This document shows, in pieces, positions 15,449-25,391 of a stretch of 64,000 nt of DNA (position 1 is the first letter of the stretch; each line of letters opens with the position of its first letter). A program made the translations under genes and the position numbers. This DNA comes from Schlegelella_A sp038241255 (GTDB lineage: Bacteria; Pseudomonadota; Gammaproteobacteria; Burkholderiales; Burkholderiaceae_C). The notes beneath the pieces were generated by a model that saw only the letters and a program-made list of their open reading frames with translations, was not told the DNA's origin and ran no database searches. The stretch is taken from the NCBI GenBank assembly GCA_038241255.1, contig JBBRFW010000002.1, positions 1 to 64,000 of the forward strand. The letters run 5' to 3'.

Positions 15449-17551
15449 TTATCGTTGCAAGCGAGCTGCGGCCGCGTCGCGCTCGCGACACCGCTTTCGC
15501 GACCATGCCGTCATGGCGATCAGCGCGCTCGCCGCCAATACGAGGAGCGCGATGAATGTCATCGCCGCCCGCCCGCCGGGCTGATCGACCGTCGCGTCCC
15601 ACCAGCTGCGATCAGGCTCGCCTGGCGCAGGAAGAGCGAACGCGACGATCGAGTCGCCCGTGTCCGTGCCCGCCTCGCCGTGACCGCCCGCGGCGATAAC
15701 GACGTACTGGCGGCCCCGCCACACGTAGGTCATCGGCGTCGCCATTCCCGGCGCGGGCAAGCGGCCGCGCCACAGCTCCGCGCCGGTCTTGGCGTGGAAC
15801 GCGCGCAGATAGCGATCGGTCGCGGCGCCGATGAAGACGAGATCGCCGGCCGTGGCGATCGGGCCGCCGAGGTTCGGCACACCCGTGACCAGCGCCACGC
15901 CCAGGGGAAGACGGTCTTCGGTCGTCCCCAACGGAACTTCCCACAGGATCTTGCGGCTGCGCAGGTCCAGGGCCGCGATGGTGCCCCAGGGCGGCGGGTT
16001 GCACGGCGCGCCGAAGGGCGACATCACCATCTCGCGCACCATGCCGTAGGGCGTCCCCGCCTGCGGGCTGACTTCCTTGCCGGCGTTGGCCGTCTTGGTC
16101 AAGTCATAGTCGGCGCGCCGGACCAGTCGCACCGAATGCGCCGCGCGCGAGGTGTTGACATAGACCACGCCGAGTGGATCGATCGCCACGCCGCCCCAGT
16201 TGGCGCCGCCGCCCGTGAACGGGAAGACGAGGCTGCCCTGGACTGTCGGCGGCGTGTACAGGCCGTCGTTGCGCAGCGCCGCAATGCGATCGCGGCAGGC
16301 GTTGCGATCGAAAAACGTGAAGCCGAACGCGTTCTCGGGGCGCAGCGTCGAGGGCGCGATCGCAGGCATGTTGACGGGGAAGGTCTGCGTCGCCGAGAGC
16401 TGCTCGCCCGCCGCGCCGTTCTGCGGCACAGCGCGCTCCTCGACGGGAAACACGGGCTTGCCGGTGTCCCGGTCGAGAACGAAGACGAGACCCTGCTTGG
16501 TCGCTTGCACGACGACGTCGCGCGGCTTGCCGTCGACGGCGATCGTGGCCAGCGTCGGCTGCGCGGGCACGTCGTAGTCCCAGACATCGTGCTTGACGAT
16601 CTGGAACGACCAGGCCAGGGTGCCGTCGCCTGCATGCAGCGCCACGACCGAGTCGGCGTTGCGGTTGGCGCCCGGGCGAGCGCCGCCGAAAAAATCGGGA
16701 CTCGGACTCGATGTCGGCAGGAACACCAGCTGGCGTGCTTCGTCAACCGACATCGGCGCCCATGCGTTGGCCGCGCCCGAGACGGCGGCTGTCTCGGGCT
16801 CGAGCGGCTCCCATTGCCAGCGCAGCGCGCCGGTGCGAACGTCGAAGGCGCGGACCCGTCCGGACGGCGCGCGCGCTCGCTGGTTGTCGCCGATCGCCGA
16901 GCCGACGACGACCGTTTCGCCAACGACGACCGGCGCGGAGGTCACTTGCAGCTCGCCCGGCCAATCGAGCGGCCCGGCTTCGATCGCAACCTCCCCGGCG
17001 TGGCCGAAGCCCGGGCACGGTCGCCCCGTGGCCGCGTCGAGCGCGATGAGACGGGCGTCGACGGTCGCGCTCAGGATGCGCGAGCTGCAGGCCGCGCCGG
17101 GCGAGGCCGCGGCGTCCTGCCACTGCGCGACGCCGCGGCAATTGAAGCGGTTCGCGGGCCGCCGGTCGATCGCGACGTGGGGGTCGAAGCGCCAGCCCTC
17201 GGCGCCCGTCGCCGGGTCGAGCGCGATGACCTCGTTGAACGAGCTGCACAACACCAGCTTGCCACCGGCCAGGATCGGCGTCGTCTCGAACTTGATCCTG
17301 CGCATCAGCGCCGCGGGTCGCGCGCGCAGATCGCCGGTCCGGTACGACCACTGCCATCGCAGGCCGGCGATGGTCTCGACGCTGACCTGCGCCGCCGCGC
17401 TGTAGCGCCGGCCGCCGGAATCGCCGCCATAGTGATTCCAGCCGGGATCGTCGGCGAAGGAGTACGAGCCATGCAGCGCACCGCCCAGCGCCGCGACGAC
17501 AGCCGGCCAGAAAAGCTGCAAACGGGCGCCGAGCCGGGGTCGGGGAATCAT
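15449..17551 (-). CDS. PQQ-dependent dehydrogenase (quinoprotein), membrane-anchored
   Basis: This 700-residue quinoprotein has an eight-bladed propeller. An N-terminal hydrophobic segment (LFWPAVVAALGGALHGSYSF) exports it. WNHYGGDSGGRRYS near residue 38 starts the propeller, VKHDVWDYDVPAQPTL near residue 310 is the hallmark of the PQQ-binding core, and FVLDRDTGKPVFPVEER follows. A C-terminal helix (about residues 665-685, TFIALLVLAASALIAMTAW) would anchor it in the membrane. It has the length of glucose/quinate-type enzymes but lacks their five N-terminal helices. It should oxidise a sugar, polyol or alcohol in the periplasm and pass electrons to the chain. The dehydratase and aldolase genes read away from it, which suggests that the product is an aldonic acid. 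Confidence 0.88.
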   Translation of the reverse strand: MIPRPRLGARLQLFWPAVVAALGGALHGSYSFADDPGWNHYGGDSGGRRYSAAAQVSVETIAGLRWQWSYRTGDLRARPAALMRRIKFETTPILAGGKLVLCSSFNEVIALDPATGAEGWRFDPHVAIDRRPANRFNCRGVAQWQDAAASPGAACSSRILSATVDARLIALDAATGRPCPGFGHAGEVAIEAGPLDWPGELQVTSAPVVVGETVVVGSAIGDNQRARAPSGRVRAFDVRTGALRWQWEPLEPETAAVSGAANAWAPMSVDEARQLVFLPTSSPSPDFFGGARPGANRNADSVVALHAGDGTLAWSFQIVKHDVWDYDVPAQPTLATIAVDGKPRDVVVQATKQGLVFVLDRDTGKPVFPVEERAVPQNGAAGEQLSATQTFPVNMPAIAPSTLRPENAFGFTFFDRNACRDRIAALRNDGLYTPPTVQGSLVFPFTGGGANWGGVAIDPLGVVYVNTSRAAHSVRLVRRADYDLTKTANAGKEVSPQAGTPYGMVREMVMSPFGAPCNPPPWGTIAALDLRSRKILWEVPLGTTEDRLPLGVALVTGVPNLGGPIATAGDLVFIGAATDRYLRAFHAKTGAELWRGRLPAPGMATPMTYVWRGRQYVVIAAGGHGEAGTDTGDSIVAFALPAPGEPDRSWWDATVDQPGGRAAMTFIALLVLAASALIAMTAWSRKRCRERDAAAARLQR

Positions 17552-17658
17552 GGGGCGCCGAATGGGATGTTCGATCGAGTGTCGACCCGCGAGGCTAGCG
17601 CACCAAAGCGCCGATGACGAGCGGCCCGCATCGCGCGAGCTGCTGTGACAATGCCGCG

Positions 17659-19383
17659 ATGAGCACCGGAATGCGAAAGGGCCTCACGTCGTACGGCGAC
17701 GCCGATTTCTCGCTCTTCCTGCGCAAGGCGTTCGTCAAGGCGATGGGCTATTCCGACGACGCGCTGGCGCGCCCGATCGTCGCCATCGCCAACACCTACA
17801 GCGACTACAACGCTTGCCACGCGAACGTACCGGCGCTCGTCGACGCCATCAAGCGCGGCGTCATGCTCGCCGGCGGCCTGCCGATGGAGTTTCCGACGAT
17901 CTCGATCCACGAGTCGTTCGCCTATCCGACCAGCATGTTCCTGCGCAACCTGATGGCGATGGACACCGAGGAGATGCTGAAGGCGCAGCCGATGGACTCG
18001 GTGGTTCTCATCGGCGGCTGCGACAAGACAATCCCGGCGCAGATGATGGCGGCCGCGTCGGCCGACGTGCCGGCGGTGTTCGTGCCGGTCGGGCCGATGC
18101 TGGTCGGCCACCATCGCGGCGAGGCGCTCGGCGCCTGCACTGATTGCCGGCGCCTGTGGGGCGAGTTCCGCGGCGGCCGCATCGATGTTCTCGAGATCGA
18201 GGCCATCAACGGCCGACTCGCGCCGACCGCGGGCACCTGCATGGTCATGGGTACCGCGAGCACCATGGCCTGCATCGTCGAGATCATGGGCTTGGCGCTG
18301 CCGCACTCGGCAACGATCCCGGCGACGCACGCCGACCGGCTGCGCTCAGCCGAGGCAAGCGGCACGCGCGCGGTGGCGCTGGCGAAGAGCGGCGGCCCCA
18401 CGCCCTCGGCACTGATGACGCGGGCGGCGTTCCGCAACGCCATCGTCGTCATGCAGGCCATCGGCGGCTCGACCAACGCGCTCATCCACCTCACGGCGGT
18501 GGCGGGTCGGGTGGGCGTCAGGATCGACCTCGACGAGGTCGACGCGGTCGGCCGCGAAGTGCCGGTGCTGGTCGACCTCAAGCCCTCGGGCCGCCACTAC
18601 ATGGAGCACTTCCACTGGGCCGGAGGCGTGCCCCGTCTCATGCACGAGCTGCAGGACCTGCTCGACCTCGACGCGCGCACGGTCGAAGGCAAGAGCCTCG
18701 GCGAGGTGCTCGCCGGCGTCGACGCGCGCGACGCTCAGGACGTGATCCGGCCGCGCGCGAACCCGATCAACGCCGGCGGCAGCATGGCCGTGCTGCGCGG
18801 CAACCTGGCGCCGCGAGGCGCGGTCATCAAGCAATCGGCCGCGAGCCCGAAACTCATGCACCACACCGGCCGCGCTCTCGTCTTCGAGTCGGTCGAGGAC
18901 ATGACGAACCGCATCGACTCGCCCGAGCTCGACGTCGCCGCCGACGACGTGCTGGTGCTGCGCAACGCCGGTCCGATCGGCGCCCCCGGCATGCCCGAGG
19001 CCGGCTACCTGCCGATCCCGAAGAAGCTCGCCACGCAAGGCGTCAAGGACATGGTGCGCCTTTCCGACGCGCGCATGAGCGGGACAGCATTCGGCACCAT
19101 CGTGCTGCACATGACGCCGGAAGCCGCTCTCGGCGGCCCGCTGGCGTGGGTGCGCAACGGCGACTCGATCAGGCTCGACCTGGCGGCGCGGCGCATCGAC
19201 CTGCTCGTCAATGACGCCGAGCTCGAGCAGCGTCGCCAGGACTTCGCCGCGTCGGGTGCCCGCGGCGCGGCGCCGGTGCCCGACCGCGGCTACGCGGCGC
19301 TCTTCCACCGCTCGGTGCTTCAGGCCGACGAGGGCTGCGACTTCGATTTCCTCGTCCCGGGCCGCAGCGGTTCGTCGCGCTGA
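17659..19383 (+). CDS. IlvD/Edd-family dehydratase, sugar-acid type
   Basis: The product (574 residues) belongs to the IlvD/Edd Fe-S dehydratases. The three cluster cysteines are visible: ANTYSDYNACHAN near residue 55, LIGGCDKTIP near residue 120, and PTAGTCMVMGTASTM near residue 192. The GGSTNALIHL segment near residue 270 is also typical. It removes water from an aldonic acid to give a 2-keto-3-deoxy acid; branched-chain amino-acid synthesis is a less likely role given the aldolase gene directly downstream. Arabinonate, xylonate or fuconate are candidate substrates. The start at 17659 (MSTGMRKGLTSYGD) is chosen over the longer frame from 17614. It is divergent from the PQQ dehydrogenase gene, 107 bases away. 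Confidence 0.88.
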   Translation: MSTGMRKGLTSYGDADFSLFLRKAFVKAMGYSDDALARPIVAIANTYSDYNACHANVPALVDAIKRGVMLAGGLPMEFPTISIHESFAYPTSMFLRNLMAMDTEEMLKAQPMDSVVLIGGCDKTIPAQMMAAASADVPAVFVPVGPMLVGHHRGEALGACTDCRRLWGEFRGGRIDVLEIEAINGRLAPTAGTCMVMGTASTMACIVEIMGLALPHSATIPATHADRLRSAEASGTRAVALAKSGGPTPSALMTRAAFRNAIVVMQAIGGSTNALIHLTAVAGRVGVRIDLDEVDAVGREVPVLVDLKPSGRHYMEHFHWAGGVPRLMHELQDLLDLDARTVEGKSLGEVLAGVDARDAQDVIRPRANPINAGGSMAVLRGNLAPRGAVIKQSAASPKLMHHTGRALVFESVEDMTNRIDSPELDVAADDVLVLRNAGPIGAPGMPEAGYLPIPKKLATQGVKDMVRLSDARMSGTAFGTIVLHMTPEAALGGPLAWVRNGDSIRLDLAARRIDLLVNDAELEQRRQDFAASGARGAAPVPDRGYAALFHRSVLQADEGCDFDFLVPGRSGSSR

Positions 19384-19427
19384 CCGCGTCGCGCAAGCTC
19401 CTTCTCGCCGAGATCCCGGGAAACGAC

Positions 19428-20330
19428 ATGTCCCCTTCCCGCCCGCGCGGCGTCATCGCCGCCACCGCGACGCCGGTCGACGCGTCGTACGCCCCCGACC
19501 TGCCGCGCCTGCTGGCGCACTGCCGCGCGCTGCTCGACGGCGGCTGCGATGCGATCAACCTGCTCGGCACTACCGGCGAGGCGACGGCCTTCAGCGTCGA
19601 GCAGAGGCTGGCCGTCATGCGAACAGTGGCCGACGCCGGCCTGCCGCTCAAGCGCTTCATGGTCGGCACCGGCTTGCCGGCGCTGGCCGACACGGTGCGG
19701 CTGACGCGCGCCGCCTGCGAGCTCGGGTACGCCGGTGCGCTCGTGCTGCCGCCGTTCTTCTACCCCGATGTGCCGGCGGCCGGCCTCCTCGCCTACGTCG
19801 GCGAGCTGGTCGAGCGCGTCGATCACCCGAAGCTCGCGATCTACCTGTATCACATCCCGCAAAACACTAAAGTGCCCTGGCCGGTCGAGGTGGTGGCGCA
19901 GCTGCGCGAATGCCACGGCGCGACGCTCGCGGGGCTAAAGGACAGCGCCGGCGATCTCGCCTATGCGCGCGCGGTCGCCCGCGCCGTCGCTGACTTCGAC
20001 GTCTTCCCGAGCTCCGAGGCTGCGCTCGGCACCGCCGCCGAGGACGGCTTCGCCGGCTGCATCTCAGCAACCGCGAATCTGACGGCGCGGTCGGCGCAGG
20101 CAGCGTGGATCGCGCAGGGAACGCCCGCGGGCGCGGCGGCGGTGAAGAAGGCGACGGAGCTGCGCGCGATCGTTTCGCGCCACCCGCTGATCGCTGCCGT
20201 GAAGGCGTCGCTGGCCGCGCGCTACGCCGATGACGCCTGGGCGCGCGTGTGCCTGCCGCTGCAACCGCTCGCGGCCGGCGACGCCGCGTCGCTGCGCCGC
20301 GCGCTCGAGGAGCGGACTGGACAACCTTGA
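19428..20330 (+). CDS. DapA-family aldolase, probably for 2-keto-3-deoxy sugar acids
   Basis: This 300-residue (beta/alpha)8 barrel belongs to the DHDPS/N-acetylneuraminate lyase family. INLLGTTGEATAFSVEQR near residue 44 is the substrate-binding loop. The catalytic Tyr is in IYLYHIPQ near residue 143, and the Schiff-base Lys is in LAGLKDSAGDL near residue 171. Because it directly follows a sugar-acid dehydratase, it most likely splits a 2-keto-3-deoxy acid into pyruvate and an aldehyde rather than making dihydrodipicolinate. If the acid were a pentonate, the aldehyde would be glycolaldehyde, a precursor of glycolate. The gap to the dehydratase gene is 44 bases. Confidence 0.85.
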   Translation: MSPSRPRGVIAATATPVDASYAPDLPRLLAHCRALLDGGCDAINLLGTTGEATAFSVEQRLAVMRTVADAGLPLKRFMVGTGLPALADTVRLTRAACELGYAGALVLPPFFYPDVPAAGLLAYVGELVERVDHPKLAIYLYHIPQNTKVPWPVEVVAQLRECHGATLAGLKDSAGDLAYARAVARAVADFDVFPSSEAALGTAAEDGFAGCISATANLTARSAQAAWIAQGTPAGAAAVKKATELRAIVSRHPLIAAVKASLAARYADDAWARVCLPLQPLAAGDAASLRRALEERTGQP

Positions 20331-20510
20331 TGCCGTCACGCGGCGGCTCGCATCGCGCGCCTGCGGGGCCGCGCATGCGATTCGCTTGGGCGAATACACG
20401 GCGGCGCGACGCGGGAACGCTATTCGCGTGTCGTCTGACACCCGTGCACACGGCCGCATGCACTAAAGTTTCCCGACAAGGTGTCGTAAGTCAACCACCG
20501 GGGAGGGGCC

Positions 20511-21650
20511 ATGCTCGAGGAAAAGATCGGCGCGACGTTCGGCGACGAAGACCCGACGGGGTTCGGAACGGGCTGGTGGAGCGGAGTTCTGTCAGCCTTC
20601 TTCGGGCTGCTCGCGTTCGGCGCAGTGGTGTGCCTGCACTTTCCTCAAGTGCTGACGTCGCCCGAGCTGCGGCCCTACTACCCCATGGCCGTCATGCGCC
20701 TGCTGATCCAGGGGCTCATCGTCGGAGCGATCATTTTCGGGGTCGCTTCGGCGATCCTGCGCAAGAAGAAGATCCTGGGCCTGACCGGGATGCTGCTCGC
20801 GCTCGCGGCGACCTTGCTGGGCGGAGCCAGCGTCCAGATCAACGAACCGCTGCACGACGGCCCGGCCATCGGCCTCGACTGGTTCCTGCTCGACATGCTG
20901 CTCATGACGCTCATCTATTCGCCCTTCGAGGTGCTGTGGCCCGTCTATCCGAAGCAGGGCATCTTCCGCAACGAGTGGCTTCTGGATGTCGTGTATTTCC
21001 TCTCAACGCATCTGCCCATCCAGATCACGTCCTTCCTGATCCTGCTGCCAGCCACTCAGCTCACCACGGTGCTCGGAATTCCCAGCCTGCTCCAGGCGAT
21101 GGCCCGCTTGCCGTGGCTGTTGCAATTCCTTCTGGCGATCCTGGTGGCCGACCTCGCCGAGTACTTCATCCACCGCGCCTTCCACGCGGTGCCGGCCTTG
21201 TGGCGCTTTCATGCCATCCACCACTCGTCGAAGGCGCTCGACTGGCTCGCCGGTTCACGCTCCCACCTCGTCGACGACGTCTTGGTGCGTGGATTCATCC
21301 TTATTCCGATGATGTTCGCGTTCCCGCACGACATCATCGTGGCGTATCTGGTGTTCGTGACCCTGCACGCCACCTGGACGCATTCCAATTTCCGCCCGAC
21401 GATCAAGTGGCTCGAGCCGTACCTGATCTTTCCAAGGTTCCATCACTGGCACCACACCTCGCAAAGAGAGGCGATCGACAAGAACTTCGCCATCCACTTT
21501 CCGTGGATCGACAAGATCTTCGGGACCCACTATTTGCCTGAGGACAAGTGGCCGGACAGTTACGGCCTGGACAACGAGAAGATTCCCACCGGCTTTTGGG
21601 GACAGGCCGCCTATCCATTCATCCGACGGACGGCGCCCGGCGCGCCCTAG
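20511..21650 (+). CDS. Fatty acid hydroxylase / sterol desaturase family protein
   Basis: The 379-residue integral membrane protein has several helices in the first 230 residues and the histidine motifs of the fatty-acid-hydroxylase superfamily that bind two irons: HRAFH near residue 222, HAIHH near residue 236, and HHWHH near residue 318. Relatives include sterol desaturases, ceramide/fatty acid 2-hydroxylases and alkylglycerol monooxygenases. The acyl or sterol-like substrate cannot be told here. The ATG at 20511 has GGGAGG just upstream. The gene converges on an acyl desaturase gene, and the two TAG stops share one CTAG at 21647-21650. Confidence 0.88.
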   Translation: MLEEKIGATFGDEDPTGFGTGWWSGVLSAFFGLLAFGAVVCLHFPQVLTSPELRPYYPMAVMRLLIQGLIVGAIIFGVASAILRKKKILGLTGMLLALAATLLGGASVQINEPLHDGPAIGLDWFLLDMLLMTLIYSPFEVLWPVYPKQGIFRNEWLLDVVYFLSTHLPIQITSFLILLPATQLTTVLGIPSLLQAMARLPWLLQFLLAILVADLAEYFIHRAFHAVPALWRFHAIHHSSKALDWLAGSRSHLVDDVLVRGFILIPMMFAFPHDIIVAYLVFVTLHATWTHSNFRPTIKWLEPYLIFPRFHHWHHTSQREAIDKNFAIHFPWIDKIFGTHYLPEDKWPDSYGLDNEKIPTGFWGQAAYPFIRRTAPGAP

Positions 21651-22504
21651 AAGTTCAGCGACGTCAGCGGGATCCCCTCGGGCAGCTCGGCCCCCCGGTT
21701 CGTCGCGCGCACCAGGCCCAGACCCTTCATGACCTTGACGGTCGTGAACCCGAGGTCGTATTCGGTGTCCTCGTGGCTCAGCCGCAGAAGGCCAGGAGAA
21801 TGGTGGTGGTTGTTCTGCAGGCAGGCGCTGAAAGTCGCCGTGACAGGCAGCCACTCGCCGATGTTCATGGCGTTGTCGCGGTCGTCTCGGTAGCGCCGGT
21901 ATCCGAATCGTCGGTCGTGCGTCCAGTAGTTCTGGATCATGTTGATCCACAGCGCGAAGACGCGGAAGCCGAACCAGATCACCGCGGCAAATCCAAGGTC
22001 GTGCACGAGAAGCCATAGCAGCCAGAAATTGAAGGCCTGGGCGACCGCGGCGAACACCGGATGCGACACCAGGCGAAACGACCAGCTCTTGAAGATCTCG
22101 TCGTGGGCCAGATCGGCTTCGCACTTGTAAGGCACCAGGCAAAGGTAGAGGGTTCGCCACAGGCCATCCGACGACAACTTGTTGGGGTCACCGGGATGGT
22201 CCGAGTATTTGTGGTGAAGCCGGTGCCGGCTCACCCATGTGGTCGGATTGATGTAGACGCCGAAGGCGTTGTTGACGACCGTGATCACCTTGACGAACCA
22301 GCCCTCATAGTCGAGCGCGCGATGGGCGACGCCCATGTGGATCACGCATGACAGGTAGACACCGCCGACGAACCAGCAGGCAATGAAATACGCCGCGCCG
22401 ATCAGCAACCCCGACCATGGGCCCAGGTGGGCGGGGGCGAAGACCACGCAGGCCAGCCCATATAGGGCGATGATGATCCAGCCGATCAGGTCATATATTT
22501 TCAA
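21647..22504 (-). CDS. Membrane fatty acid (acyl-CoA) desaturase
   Basis: This 285-residue membrane protein has the three histidine boxes of delta-9-type acyl desaturases: HMGVAHR near residue 57, HRLHH near residue 93, and QNNHHHSP near residue 231. A di-iron centre at these residues introduces a double bond into a fatty-acyl chain in the membrane. The start is a TTG at 22504 with GGGAG about 8 bases upstream. Together with the converging hydroxylase, it suggests a locus for membrane-lipid modification. It is shorter than the approximately 300-400 residues of typical acyl-CoA desaturases and has no fused cytochrome b5. Confidence 0.88.
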   Translation of the reverse strand: MKIYDLIGWIIIALYGLACVVFAPAHLGPWSGLLIGAAYFIACWFVGGVYLSCVIHMGVAHRALDYEGWFVKVITVVNNAFGVYINPTTWVSRHRLHHKYSDHPGDPNKLSSDGLWRTLYLCLVPYKCEADLAHDEIFKSWSFRLVSHPVFAAVAQAFNFWLLWLLVHDLGFAAVIWFGFRVFALWINMIQNYWTHDRRFGYRRYRDDRDNAMNIGEWLPVTATFSACLQNNHHHSPGLLRLSHEDTEYDLGFTTVKVMKGLGLVRATNRGAELPEGIPLTSLNF

Positions 22505-23054
22505 GAACTTCTCCCTTGCTTCTTGCCCGTGAAGCCCGAACTCTAGCGCCGGCGTCGCCGAAAACGCGAGCGGGCCTTCAGCTCATGATCGGATCACGCC
22601 CATGCTCGAGATGTAGGTCCGTCCGAGGGGTTCGATTCGGAGCCGAGTACGGATTCACTTCACGCTGGCCTCCACGGCGAGGGCGGGGTGAAAGCGACGA
22701 GCTTTGCCGACAGGCTCTGCGCGTTTAGGACCTCGATGCATTCAGACGATTGAAGTTCTGTATCGACGCATATGAAGCTGATGCGAGACGGATAGGGTTC
22801 TGCTAGGGCGGGCACCAAATTTCAGCGCGAGGCTGTGGCGCAGCGATCGGCTCTCCAAGCAGGGATGGCGGTTGAATACGAGTGAGGATCGAGCCAGAGA
22901 ATCAGTTGTCAGTCGATGACCCGTCTTTGGGTGAGTCAGCCACTGGCCCGAGACGGGCGTATCTCGGCCTTATTCGATTCAAACAACTCTGCGCCGAGCT
23001 CGGAGCGATGCTCCGGCCTCAGGTCCTTCTTAGCCAAGTACGGCGTTGACTCTG
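22505..23054. other. Gene-poor gap of 550 bases
   Basis: Two short open frames (22516-22728 and 22916-23134, plus strand) occur but have no recognisable domain and no good ribosome binding site. The base composition is less GC-rich than that of neighbouring genes. The promoter of the desaturase gene should lie at the left end. I see no repeat or RNA gene here. Confidence 0.4.
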
Positions 23055-24685
23055 CTATCGCCGGACGCGAGCAGACCAGCCCGGCACCCGTCGCTCCATC
23101 ACTTCGCGCACGGCGCGCTGTTGTGCTGTCCTGAAATCGATCGACCCGCCCGACGGTGCAGTGCGTGCCCAGTACGTGGTCATTGACGCTTTCACGGCTT
23201 GAGTTCCCACGTCGATGCGCGGGGTGTACACATCGGTACGGTCGCTGAGATTCGCCGAGCTCAGCACCAGCGCCGGCAAAAAGGCCATTCCGCTGCTGGC
23301 AAGGCCCTGGTAGTCGCCGAGGAAGTAACCTCCGGAATCGGGCGCCACTGCGAGATCGAAAGGTCCTGCCACGTGTGACTCTGCCCAGTTCACCCCGTCA
23401 CGCGAGGTCAATAGCCAAGCATCCGCCAGTAGCCTCGGGTCATTGGCGGTGTCGTTTCGAAGGTCATAGTGCAACACGCCCACCAGGCCATCTGAGCGCA
23501 CCGTGAGCGTGGGGGTGAACGCTGCAGCCCCCGACGCACGGTTGATCGCCAGCGGCTCACTCCAAGAGCGGCCCCCATCGATCGAACGCGACAGCGCAAT
23601 GGCGTCATGCTGGCCGCCACTGAACCGCGCGTCCTGCCAGGCCACCCACAGGCCGCCATCTGGGGCGGCCGCGATGGTCGGCACCTCGGCGCCGTCACGA
23701 ACCGCATGGCCGGTGGCTGGGTCGTGCGTGCCAACAGAGCGCGTTTCACTGATGAAAACGGGTGCGCTCCACGAAAGTCCTTTGTCGGCCGAGCGCACGA
23801 CTCCGAGGCGCGTGGTGCTCAAATTCCTTAGTGTGTCGATCTGGGTAAAAACGTTAACCAGCACACCGCGTTCGGCGCCGGCTGTCAGCACGACGATTCG
23901 ATTTCCGATGGTCTGACTAGTGCCGTCACTGACCGGCGTGTAAAACGGAGTCGCTTGCTCCCAGGTGCGAGCGCCGTCCACGGAGCGGGCCAGCATTGCC
24001 GGCCCTCGACCGACGGCGTCGAGACGGTCCCACACGGCATAGACAAAGCGTGCATCAGTCGGGTCAGCAGTGAGTGAGCCTTGTCATTGAAAGAGCTCCC
24101 GGCGTCGCGCTGCAAGGTGGTGGGCAGGCCCCAGGTATGGCCGCCGTCCATGGAGCGGCTCGCCAACAAGGCGCTCGTCGAGCTGGCGGCAAAGGCAGTG
24201 CCGGTGAACGACAGGCCGAGCAAGTACGCAGCGCCGTCCGGGCCGATGTCCACCCAAGGGTCGGTGCTGCGCGCGTAGTCGCCGGCGCTGCCGGGAGCAG
24301 CACCGCCGCAGCGCGACATTGGCTGCAACGTGCGCTGCCAGCTGGCACCGGCGTCGTCACTTACCGCTGCCACCAAGGCCAGCGCACCGCCATCGCTCAA
24401 GCGGTCTTGCTGCCACGCAACGACCATTCGATTGGTCTGGCCTGAGGATATGACGACGATGGGTTCTACTTCGGCGCCGCGGTAGACCGTTCCAGTGGCG
24501 CTGCCGCCGTCGCACGTCGAAGCGACTAACGAAGGCCCACTCGCCTTCTGTGTTGGCAACTCACCGAGCAAGGGTCCGACAACGCCAGTTGTCTCACCAC
24601 CGCCTCCGCCACAAGAGCCGAGGGCGCTGAGCACGCCTGCCGCAACAAGCACGGCTGCGCAAGCCTTGTACTTCAAGTTGAGCAT
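23055..24685 (-). pseudogene. Sialidase-like BNR-repeat lipoprotein, frameshifted
   Basis: Two overlapping frames make up one protein of about 540 residues. The 5' half starts at 24685 (MLNLKYKACAAV) with a lipobox, SALGSC, followed by a Gly run. The 3' half continues to 23055. The frames join at about 24079-24082, where one missing base (a G in the coding strand) shifts translation; restoring it gives FNDKGSLTADPTDARFVYAV. At least six Asp boxes of the SxDxGxTW kind are spread over both halves (for example SDDAGASW, SMDGGHTW, SADKGLSW, SIDGGRSW), so the fold is a sialidase-like propeller on an outer lipoprotein. The catalytic arginines of true sialidases cannot be assigned. It may be a real pseudogene or an assembly error. 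No strong ribosome binding site precedes 24685. Confidence 0.75.
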
Positions 24686-24833
24686 GCGAAAGGATACAAG
24701 GCGCAGTTGCCCGCCGCTGCACCCGGCCGCGAGCGATCTCTTCCCCTGGACCACCTCGTTGCGGCGCGTTTCAGGGGAAAAAATGGGGGTGTTCTGTTCC
24801 GAGGGGTACACCTCGACCGGCTAAGTCGCACAA

Positions 24834-25030
24834 GGCGACTACGACAACGCGGTCTACAAGATCATGCGCCGGCACTCGAGGGCACGAGCGTTCGAGATCG
24901 GCCCCTATTCGCTGCGGGCGACGGCAGCGACCCACGCGCTCGACTACCAGGCCGACATCGCCAAGTTCCGCAGTGGCACGGCCAATCGAGTCAAGTCGGC
25001 GTCATCTCACCGCCGCTTTCGTGCACTGCG
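24834..25030 (+). pseudogene. Relic of a tyrosine recombinase (integrase) C-terminus
   Basis: The translated segment DYDNAVYKIMRRHSRA, then EIGPYSLRATAATHALDYQ and ADIAKF, matches the catalytic end of phage/integron-type tyrosine recombinases, where HxLRATAATxAL is common. The His of the HxxR motif is Tyr here. After ADIAKF the reading becomes unlike the family, and the box with the final catalytic His and Tyr is gone. The upstream part of an integrase is also missing. It is a degraded trace of a mobile element. Confidence 0.6.
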
Positions 25031-25391
25031 CCGACCTTTCGGGGCGGCACAACCCGCCTCGCCGCGGCTTGGCTTGACCTTGTTTTGGCGCCGTGAGCGT
25101 TTTTGCCACGCCGACAGGCAGCCTCGAGGCCTGGTCGGGTACTCACGCTGTCAGCGAGCAAGGGCCAATGGCGAACGGCAGCTTTCGAGAATCTTGGGGG
25201 ACGGTAGTCCTCAAGCGCCTCCATAGACGCTCTGAAGCCGTGAATTGCCGCTGCGCGTTCGACAACGCCTAATGGGAGTTCTTCGCCCGTATCAGGCACA
25301 CCGCGGTGCCTTCCCACTAGGCATTCTCGAATAGCGGTCCTGAGCCTATCAAAGAAGTCGTAGAAGACGACTGGCGCTGCCAGAGATCGCG

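Noticed and set aside
15338..17617. 759-residue plus-strand frame
   Set aside because: Shadow of the PQQ dehydrogenase gene; no domain and biased composition.
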